This document shows, piece after piece, positions 59,071 to 64,000 of a DNA stretch of 64,000 bases. The first letter of the stretch is position 1. Each line of letters begins with the position of its first letter. The stretch lies in assembly GCA_029260515.1 (NCBI GenBank), contig JAJDDC010000019.1:248001-312000 (forward strand), in the 5' to 3' direction. Position numbers and translations under genes: made by a program. The notes below the pieces were generated by a model. The model was not told where the DNA came from and did not search any database. It worked only from the letters and a program-made list of their open reading frames with translations. The stretch comes from Phycisphaerales bacterium. Lineage in GTDB: Bacteria; Planctomycetota; Phycisphaerae; Phycisphaerales; UBA1924.

Positions 59071-60846
59071 CTACGCGAGCGGCAGGCTGACCCTGCGCTC
59101 CAGCTCGGTGATCGGGCGTGCGATGAGGTCGTAGCCGTCGGAATCCACGATCGCGCACCGGACAAGCTCTCCGGGCGAGAGGGCTTCGCGGGCGTGGACG
59201 TAGGTGACGGCGTCGATCTGGGGCGCCTGGAAGTACGTGCGCCCCTGCCAGACACCCGGCTCGCCGGACGCACGGTCGATCAGGACGTCGAAGTGGCAGC
59301 CGGAGTCCGTGGGCTTCTCTGGGTCGAACTGCTCGGCGACGTACGCGGCCTGCTCGTGGGCGATGCCCTGCTGCAGCTCCATGATCTCGTCGTGGCGGCG
59401 CTGCTTGACGTCCTCGGGGACAGCGAGATCGGGGTCGGTCTCCATCCGCCCCGCGACCGTGCCCTCCTCACGCGAGTAGCGGAAGCAGCCGACCGCGTCG
59501 AAGCCGACCTCCTCGATGAACTCCAGGAGCTGCTCGTGGTCCGCCTCGGTCTCGCCCGGAAATCCGGTGACGAAGGTGGTCCGGATGGCCATGCCGGGGA
59601 CGCGGTCGCGGAGCTTGTGCATGAGTTCGAGTTGTTGCGACGCGCCGACGTTGCGGCGCATCGCGGTGAGCACGTTGTCGGAGGCGTGCTGGAGGGGGAT
59701 GTCGATGTACGGGAGCAGGTTCCCCTCGGCGACGAGGGCCGCGAACGCGTCGATGATCGGGTCGGTGAAGTTGGATGGGTAGGCGTACATGAGGCGGAGC
59801 CATGCGGACTTGCTCTCCTCGCGTGCGGTGTCGGAGAGGGTTTTCAGGAGTTTGGGCAGGCCTGAGGTGAAGAGGTCTCCGGTGGGACAGGCGTCTCGCC
59901 TGTCTGCGTTCTGGGTTGGCAGGCGGGACGCCTGCCCCACCGCCATCCCCAGTGCCTGCCCCCCCGGGGGGAGTCCGATGCCGATGTCGTCGCCGAAGCT
60001 GGTGGTGTCCTGGCCGATGAGCAGCAACTCGAACGCGCCGTCGCGGAGGAGTTCGCGGGCTTCCGCCTCGATGCGGTCGATGGGCTTGGATCGCATCTTG
60101 CCGCGGATCGAGGGGATGGTGCAGAAGGCGCAGTTCTGGTTGCAGCCCTCGCTGATACGCAGATACGCGTAGTGACGGGGCGTGAGGCGGAGGCGGGCGT
60201 TGTCGGACTCGAAGTAGCCGACGCCTTTTCCGTCCTTGCCGTTCACGGATAGCCCGACCGTCTCGCGACCATCAGCCTTGGCCTTGACCAGCGCGTTGGC
60301 GCTGACCCAGTAGCTCGGGCCCTTCTCGGCTGCCTCTTGAAGTGTCTCGCGCTGTGCTCGCTCGCCCCGGACCGCGTCGAGGATCTTGTCGCGGTCGAAC
60401 ACCCCCACCATCGCGTCGATGCCGGGGGCCCAGTCGAGCATCTTGGCCCGGTGACGCTGCACGAGGCAGCCGGCGACCACGACGCGCTTGATCTGGCCCG
60501 CGTCCTTGAGGGCGATGGCCTCGCGGACGACGCCCAGGGATTCGAGCTTGGACGCCTCGAGGAAGCCGCAGGTGTTGATGACGACCGCGTCGGCGGGCGT
60601 GACGCGCCCGCTGGTCGCGCCCGAGTCCTGCTCGGAGCCCGAGAGGGACAGGTCGTCGTGCTCGGAGTCCTCGCCCGCGTCGGCCGAGACCGGGGCGACG
60701 CCGCCCTCGGCGAGCAACCCGAGCATCTTCTCGGAGTCCACGAGGTTCTTGGGGCACCCGAGCGAGACGAACGAGACCGTTCGGATCTCGTTGTCCTCGC
60801 TGGGTTTCGCGTCGATCGCGGGGATGTCCGGGGCGTCGGTGTTCAA
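59071..60846 (-). CDS. rimO: Ribosomal protein S12 methylthiotransferase RimO, with in-frame insert
   Basis: The radical-SAM CxxxCxxC cluster is Cys235, Cys239 and Cys242 (EGCNQNCAFC). The N-terminal cluster cysteines are in SLGCPKN (Cys31), INTCGF (Cys93) and AGCLVQ (Cys127), and a TRAM domain closes the protein. It adds a methylthio group to an Asp of ribosomal protein S12. At 591 residues it is longer than RimO elsewhere. An acidic low-complexity stretch follows residue 54, and a palindromic repeat is translated as residues 303-322 in a loop after the IGQDTTSFGDD block. The start is TTG, 7 bases after TACACT. Confidence 0.95.
   Translation of the reverse strand: MNTDAPDIPAIDAKPSEDNEIRTVSFVSLGCPKNLVDSEKMLGLLAEGGVAPVSADAGEDSEHDDLSLSGSEQDSGATSGRVTPADAVVINTCGFLEASKLESLGVVREAIALKDAGQIKRVVVAGCLVQRHRAKMLDWAPGIDAMVGVFDRDKILDAVRGERAQRETLQEAAEKGPSYWVSANALVKAKADGRETVGLSVNGKDGKGVGYFESDNARLRLTPRHYAYLRISEGCNQNCAFCTIPSIRGKMRSKPIDRIEAEARELLRDGAFELLLIGQDTTSFGDDIGIGLPPGGQALGMAVGQASRLPTQNADRRDACPTGDLFTSGLPKLLKTLSDTAREESKSAWLRLMYAYPSNFTDPIIDAFAALVAEGNLLPYIDIPLQHASDNVLTAMRRNVGASQQLELMHKLRDRVPGMAIRTTFVTGFPGETEADHEQLLEFIEEVGFDAVGCFRYSREEGTVAGRMETDPDLAVPEDVKQRRHDEIMELQQGIAHEQAAYVAEQFDPEKPTDSGCHFDVLIDRASGEPGVWQGRTYFQAPQIDAVTYVHAREALSPGELVRCAIVDSDGYDLIARPITELERRVSLPLA
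59881..59941. repeat. Double palindromic element, family A, inside rimO
   Basis: Two 24-base arms, GGTGGGACAGGCGTCTCGCC with TGTC and GGCAGGCGGGACGCC with TGCCCCACC, face each other across 13 bases. Each arm is itself palindromic. It is read in the rimO frame as about 20 extra residues. Confidence 0.9.
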
Positions 60847-60853
60847 GGCCCCA

Positions 60854-60859
60854 AGTGTA
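60854..60859 (-). promoter_or_regulatory. -10 element TACACT, leaderless rimO
   Basis: On the minus strand TACACT is followed by 7 bases and the TTG at 60846. Confidence 0.5.
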
Positions 60860-60921
60860 GGGGTGGGCGCCGACGCCCCGGGACGTTCTCTCTCTCCCCT
60901 CGGGCGGCCCCGGACGATGAT

Positions 60922-61404
60922 CTAGCTGGCGGCCAGGCGTGAGACGGTCTCGGGCACGCCGCGGCCCTCGGCGCGCATGGGATACAGGCGTTCGAGGCCC
61001 AGTTCCATCCTCTCGTCGTTGCAGACCGCGAGGCGGACCGGGCGGTCGATAGCCCAGCCGACGAACCGCATCGCCCGGGCCAGGCCCTTTGGCGTGCTCA
61101 CGCAGACCAGCTCGCGCCCGTCGAAGCGGATGGGCACGACGCGGAACTGCCAGGCCTGGCGGCGGTCGACGAACGACCGGGTCATCGGGTGGGCGGTCGC
61201 GGTCGCGGGGTTGATACGTTCGGCGAGGTTGGCGTGCTGCTCGCCCCACGTCTCCTCGATGTCGGAGGGCTGGACGCCGAACATCTCCTCTGCGATCGCG
61301 CCGAAGGGCCTGGCTCGCCCGTGCTGGGCATCGAGGATCTGGTGTTTCTGCTCGTCGGTGATGACACCCTTGAGCACGAGCAGGTCGCCGAGTCGGATAG
61401 GCAT
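60922..61404 (-). CDS. Lone MshEN/GspE N-terminal-like domain protein
   Basis: The 160-residue protein starts with MshEN-like helices, RLGDLLVLKGVITDEQKHQI and LDAQ. The RLGxxL and LxxxG pattern is the one that binds cyclic di-GMP in MshE. RPFGAIAEEMFGVQPSDIEE, a second half-domain, follows, and then a beta region without the ATPase domain. Stand-alone MshEN proteins may act as c-di-GMP receptors; a diguanylate cyclase is encoded at 53090. The ATG at 61404 is preceded by GGCGAGGG and a leader hairpin. Confidence 0.75.
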   Translation of the reverse strand: MPIRLGDLLVLKGVITDEQKHQILDAQHGRARPFGAIAEEMFGVQPSDIEETWGEQHANLAERINPATATAHPMTRSFVDRRQAWQFRVVPIRFDGRELVCVSTPKGLARAMRFVGWAIDRPVRLAVCNDERMELGLERLYPMRAEGRGVPETVSRLAAS

Positions 61405-61655
61405 TCGTGTGTCCCTCGCCGCCGAGTCTCCCCCGGCGGCGAGGAGATCGGCAACGGCGCCGCGGGCCTTGACACACTCGGCATGTCAACGGGCGGCGCG
61501 CGCACGGTCGGGGCGTGTGCGAGACCGGGCGGGGTTCTCTGGGATGCGAGGGGGTGAGAACCGGGAGAGTTCGCCCGCGCGCGCGCAGATCGCTTGACAC
61601 CCGGGATGTCCGGGCGTTGTGGGGCGATGCGTGGGTCCGTCTGTGAGACCTGCGT
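61405..61655. other. Non-coding region with hairpin and TTGACA palindromes
   Basis: The stretch holds a 10-base inverted repeat CTCGCCGCCG/CGGCGGCGAG (61415-61424 with 61434-61443) in the leader of the gene at 61404. TTGACA/TGTCAA (61469-61474 with 61484-61489) surrounds 9 bases, and TTGACA near 61594 is followed by TGTCC. No coding sequence is seen. The palindromes could be operators. Confidence 0.4.
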
Positions 61656-61979
61656 CTAGTCGTTGGGCTCGATGGTGACGGTCAGGCGCTTTGAGCGGAA
61701 CTGGTCGAGGTAGAGCTCGGCGCGTTCTTTGTGGGTCAGGAGGATCAGGCTGACGCCCTGGGTGTGGGCGGTCATCATGATCTCGAAGGCGCGGGTCCGT
61801 TTGAGTGTGGTCAGCTCGAGGATCGCGTCCACGACGTCGAGCATCTCGGTCTTGTCGTCGTTGTGCAGCAGGACGCGGTAGGGGGGGAGACGGTCGAGGC
61901 GGGGCGGGGCGGGCTTGTCCTTGACGGCCGACGAGCCGCGCGTCGTGCGCCCCTCGTGCTCGGTTGATCGCTGGTCCAT
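61656..61979 (-). CDS. clpS: ClpS adaptor for ClpAP
   Basis: This 107-residue adaptor has the ClpS core PPYRVLLHNDDKTEMLDVVDAIL, AFEIMMTAHTQGVSLILL and the C-terminal LTVTIEPND. The conserved Asn-Asp-Asp and His residues form the pocket that binds destabilising N-terminal residues. It delivers N-degron substrates to ClpA/ClpC. Start 61979 (MDQRST) is preferred because GGAGGG lies 6 bases upstream. The promoter has a 27-base palindrome over the -10 hexamer. No clpA is in the window. Confidence 0.93.
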   Translation of the reverse strand: MDQRSTEHEGRTTRGSSAVKDKPAPPRLDRLPPYRVLLHNDDKTEMLDVVDAILELTTLKRTRAFEIMMTAHTQGVSLILLTHKERAELYLDQFRSKRLTVTIEPND

Positions 61980-61991
61980 GACGCCCTCCGT

Positions 61992-62018
61992 GGCTTGAAC
62001 ATGTAGAGTGTACAAGCC
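61992..62018. promoter_or_regulatory. Palindromic operator over the clpS promoter
   Basis: GGCTTG and CAAGCC form the outer arms of a 27-base palindrome; ACA/TGT inner arms are also symmetric. On the minus strand it contains the -10 hexamer TACACT (62007-62012). The position suggests a repressor that blocks RNA polymerase at clpS. The cognate regulator is unknown. Confidence 0.5.
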
Positions 62019-62107
62019 ACGGGCCGGGACGACGCGCACAGGCCCGCCTTGGGGATGAATCCGGACGCACGGCGCGCCGGGCGCGGGGCGCGAGCGGGAG
62101 CAGCGGC

Positions 62108-62569
62108 ATGGACGCCGGGGCGAGGGAGATCGACGAGCCGCGGATCGCGCCCGAGCGGGCGGCGTTGATCGTCGTGGGCTCGAGCCTGGAGGCCGAGGTG
62201 TACGACCGGCCGGTCGCCGACGCGTTGGCGACGACGATCTCGCGTCGCCTGGCCGAGCGGGGCACGTGCGAGCGGGCGCGCCCGGTCGTGTGCACGGACC
62301 TGTGGTACCTGAACCAGGACGAGCTGCGGGCGAGGCCGACCGTGTCGGTCGGGCGCCCGGAGCGGAACGCGTTGTCGGCGTACCTGGGTGACAAGACGCC
62401 CAGCGCGTACGTCGTGGACGACGTGCTGATCGTGCAGGCGGACCCGGAGATGGGCGAGCCGGTGGTGTGCTGCTGGGGCGTGGACGCGGAGGCGACGGCG
62501 TGGGCCGTGGACGCGTTCGTCGAGCGGTACCTGGGCGCGTTCCTCGACCGCCTCGTCGCCATGACGTGA
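62108..62569 (+). CDS. Hypothetical protein
   Basis: The soluble 153-residue protein has an alpha/beta layout: ALIVVGSSLEAEVYDRPVA, a Rossmann-like strand, then CTDLWYLNQDELRARPTVSV and SAYVVDDVLIVQADPEMG. The segment AATAWAVDAFVERYLGAFLDRL forms a long helix at the end. I do not recognise the family. GGGAG lies before ATG 62108. It is followed by a palindromic repeat and the convergent mnmE gene. Confidence 0.65.
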   Translation: MDAGAREIDEPRIAPERAALIVVGSSLEAEVYDRPVADALATTISRRLAERGTCERARPVVCTDLWYLNQDELRARPTVSVGRPERNALSAYLGDKTPSAYVVDDVLIVQADPEMGEPVVCCWGVDAEATAWAVDAFVERYLGAFLDRLVAMT

Positions 62570-62592
62570 GCGGCGCCCGGACATCTCCCGAT

Positions 62593-62616
62593 GACAGGCG
62601 GGACGCCTGTCACGCC
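62593..62616. repeat. Palindromic element, family A, between convergent genes
   Basis: GACAGGCGGGACGCCTGTC is a single family A palindrome between the gene ending at 62569 and the end of mnmE. It could act as a terminator-like hairpin but lacks a T-tract. Confidence 0.75.
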
Positions 62617-62619
62617 GGG

Positions 62620-63942
62620 TCACTTGCCGACGCAGAACGTCGCGAAGATGCGCCCGATGACGTCGTCGGGGTCGATGCGCCCGACCAGCTCGCCCAGGGC
62701 GTCGAGTGCGTCGCGCATCGCCTGGGCGGTGGGCGCGGGGTCCGGGGCGCCCGACCGGGCGAGGGGGGACGCCTCGCGCAGCGAGCGCGAGGCCCGGGAC
62801 AGGGCGGCGTGGTGACGCGGGACGAGGTCGCTCCCGGCGCCGACGACGTAGATATCCGCGATCGCCCTGCGCAGTGCGCCCAGGCGGCGCCCGTCGAGGG
62901 CGCAGACGGCCAGGGCCCCGGGCGGCGGCACTCCCGGCGCGGGCAGGTCCGCCTTGGTGCGCACGCGGATGACCGTCGCGTTTGGTCGGGCGGCGTCGAT
63001 GGCCGCGAATCGTCCCGAGGGGTCGCAGTGGACCAGCGCGTCGGCCCGGGCGATCGTCTCGCGGGCGGCGTGCTGGGCGGCGGCGTCGATCACGCCCGCC
63101 GCGCCCGCGTCCAGGCCCGGGAGGTCGGCGAGGCGCACGATCCCCGCGTCCGGCGCGTCGCGCGAGAGATCGAGGTCCTCGACCAGAGCGTCGCGGGTTG
63201 TGCCGGCGTGCGCGCTGACCAGGGCCCGTGGGCGTGCGAGCAGCGCGTTGAACAGCGTGGACTTGCCCGCGTTGGGGGCGCCGACGAGGACGACGAGCGG
63301 GGCCTCGTCGCGGTGCTCGCGTGGCGTCGCGCCGCCCAGGACCGCGTCGATCGCGGCGCGTAGAGCGTCGAGACGGGCGGTGAGGCGCCCCGCGTCGATC
63401 GGCGTGACGTCCTCCTCGTCCGTGAAATCGATCCCCCCCTCGACCAGCGCGAGCAGGCCCGCGAGCTCGTCGGCCCAGGCGCGGAAGCGGTCGCCGACGG
63501 CGCCCGAGAGCAGGTCGCGGGCGGCGTCGAGCTGCGCGTCGGTCTGGGCCGCGATCAGGCGTGCCACGCCCTCGCCCTGCTCGATCGTCAGACGCCCGGC
63601 CAGGTACGCCCTGGCGCTGAACTCGCCCGGCTCGGCGACGCGGACGCCGTCGAGAGACAGCAGCTGCTCCAGCACCCGGCGAGCGAGCGCGGGCGAGCCG
63701 GGCACGAGCATCTCGGCGGCGTCCTCGCCCGTGTACGACGCGTCGTTGGTGAATCGCACGAGCAAGACCGGGAGCGAGAGCGTCTCGGTCAGGCGGAAGC
63801 GGGCGGGGGCCGCGGAGCGCACACCCGGGTCGGCGCCGAGCATCGACACAAGGACGTCATGCGTGCGCGGGCCGGAGAGGCGGACGACGGCGCGCGGGGC
63901 GTGCCCCGGGGGCGAGGCGATGGCGGCGATGGTCTCGGGCAC
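62620..63942 (-). CDS. mnmE: tRNA uridine-5-carboxymethylaminomethyl modification GTPase MnmE
   Basis: This 440-residue protein has the formyl-THF-binding N-terminal domain, helical middle and G domain, ending in FCVGK with the conserved C-terminal Cys. The P-loop is GAPNAGKST (residues 221-229) and G2 is AGTTRD. G3 reads DLPGL instead of the DTAGL of most MnmE proteins, and G4 is TKAD rather than NKxD. With MnmG it modifies U34 of certain tRNAs. The start is GTG 63942, 6 bases after TACCCT. Confidence 0.94.
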   Translation of the reverse strand: MPETIAAIASPPGHAPRAVVRLSGPRTHDVLVSMLGADPGVRSAAPARFRLTETLSLPVLLVRFTNDASYTGEDAAEMLVPGSPALARRVLEQLLSLDGVRVAEPGEFSARAYLAGRLTIEQGEGVARLIAAQTDAQLDAARDLLSGAVGDRFRAWADELAGLLALVEGGIDFTDEEDVTPIDAGRLTARLDALRAAIDAVLGGATPREHRDEAPLVVLVGAPNAGKSTLFNALLARPRALVSAHAGTTRDALVEDLDLSRDAPDAGIVRLADLPGLDAGAAGVIDAAAQHAARETIARADALVHCDPSGRFAAIDAARPNATVIRVRTKADLPAPGVPPPGALAVCALDGRRLGALRRAIADIYVVGAGSDLVPRHHAALSRASRSLREASPLARSGAPDPAPTAQAMRDALDALGELVGRIDPDDVIGRIFATFCVGK

Positions 63943-63948
63943 GCGGGG

Positions 63949-63954
63949 AGGGTA
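63949..63954 (-). promoter_or_regulatory. -10 element TACCCT, leaderless mnmE
   Basis: On the minus strand TACCCT is followed by 6 bases and GTG 63942. Confidence 0.55.
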
Positions 63955-64000
63955 CGTGACGAGGAAACGAGCCGGTTGGAACCGGCTCGACCAGGGGGGC

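Noticed and set aside
60623..60700. Acidic low-complexity segment of RimO considered as another mobile repeat
   Set aside because: The DNA shows no palindrome and no copy elsewhere in the window; it is better described as an ordinary acidic insertion.
61415..61443. CTCGCCGCCG hairpin considered as an intrinsic terminator
   Set aside because: No T-tract follows on either strand, and it lies in the leader of the gene at 61404 instead of at a gene end.
61992..62018. clpS palindrome considered as a LexA box
   Set aside because: It has neither the GAAC-N4-GTTC nor the CTG-N10-CAG pattern, so LexA binding is not supported.
1..64000. tRNA, rRNA, CRISPR arrays, transposases, integrases and replication origins
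   Set aside because: I looked for T-loop-like GGTTCGAATCC sequences, regularly spaced repeats, DDE or tyrosine recombinase motifs and DnaA-box clusters and saw none convincing.

Overview
The window looks like a chromosomal segment of a very GC-rich planctomycete, most likely of the class Phycisphaerae. The signs are bactofilins, a MoxR/DUF58/BatA gene set, a PEP-CTERM-like secreted protein with a PAPG variant motif, a chlamydia-type histone H1-like (Hc1) protein, genes with intact peptidoglycan functions (murG, ftsW), and short palindromic repeats read in frame inside protein genes. No rRNA, tRNA, CRISPR array, transposase or integrase was seen. This placement is inference from gene content; no database search was run.

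Layout. Positions 1-6400 carry a truncated DUF4139-like gene, a DUF4328 membrane protein, terC, two bactofilins (one with a zinc ribbon), bioY, a pilin-like protein and a sulfotransferase-like gene. From 6.4 to 11.1 kb are OsmC, DUF1272, MmcQ/YjbR and VOC proteins, a secreted esterase and an apolipoprotein N-acyltransferase. From about 11.5 to 13.3 kb is an AT-richer island of two genes, a HEPN-type putative RNase and a DUF262 protein. It sits between a damaged small gene and thiC, and is the best candidate here for a defence or toxin-antitoxin module. From 13.3 to 24.9 kb are thiC with its TPP riboswitch, a DUF454 protein behind a Fur-like palindrome, two DinB proteins, a tandem pair of secreted propeller-like proteins, a methyltransferase, a large exported protein and a nitroreductase.

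Positions 24.98-41.37 kb hold eleven same-strand genes. In transcript order they are an FbpB/ThiP-type permease, an NHL-repeat protein, a GATase-like/VWA membrane protein, MoxR, two lipoproteins, DUF58, BatA-VWA, a 774-residue membrane protein, an ABC ATPase and an ABC-2 permease. Most neighbours overlap by ATGA or GTGA, so this is probably one operon joining a MoxR/Bat machinery to an ABC exporter. Two hairpin-forming repeats sit at the only wide gaps.

Positions 41.4-44.5 kb hold an M24 peptidase with accB and accC, followed by a bidirectional terminator, a PEP-CTERM-like protein and a structured non-coding region. Positions 45.8-64 kb hold a DegT aminotransferase, a mannose-6-phosphate isomerase, a UvrC-like protein with a degraded nuclease domain, a FabZ-like dehydratase, an Hc1-like gene, a kinase-like protein, rsmA, a HAD phosphatase, a diguanylate cyclase, murG, ftsW, rimO with an inserted palindrome, a lone MshEN domain protein (a possible c-di-GMP receptor), clpS and mnmE.

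Two genome-scale habits stand out. At least eleven genes have a TANNNT -10 hexamer only 6-8 nt before the start codon and no Shine-Dalgarno, which predicts leaderless mRNAs. Convergent genes end within a few bases of each other with almost no intrinsic terminators.
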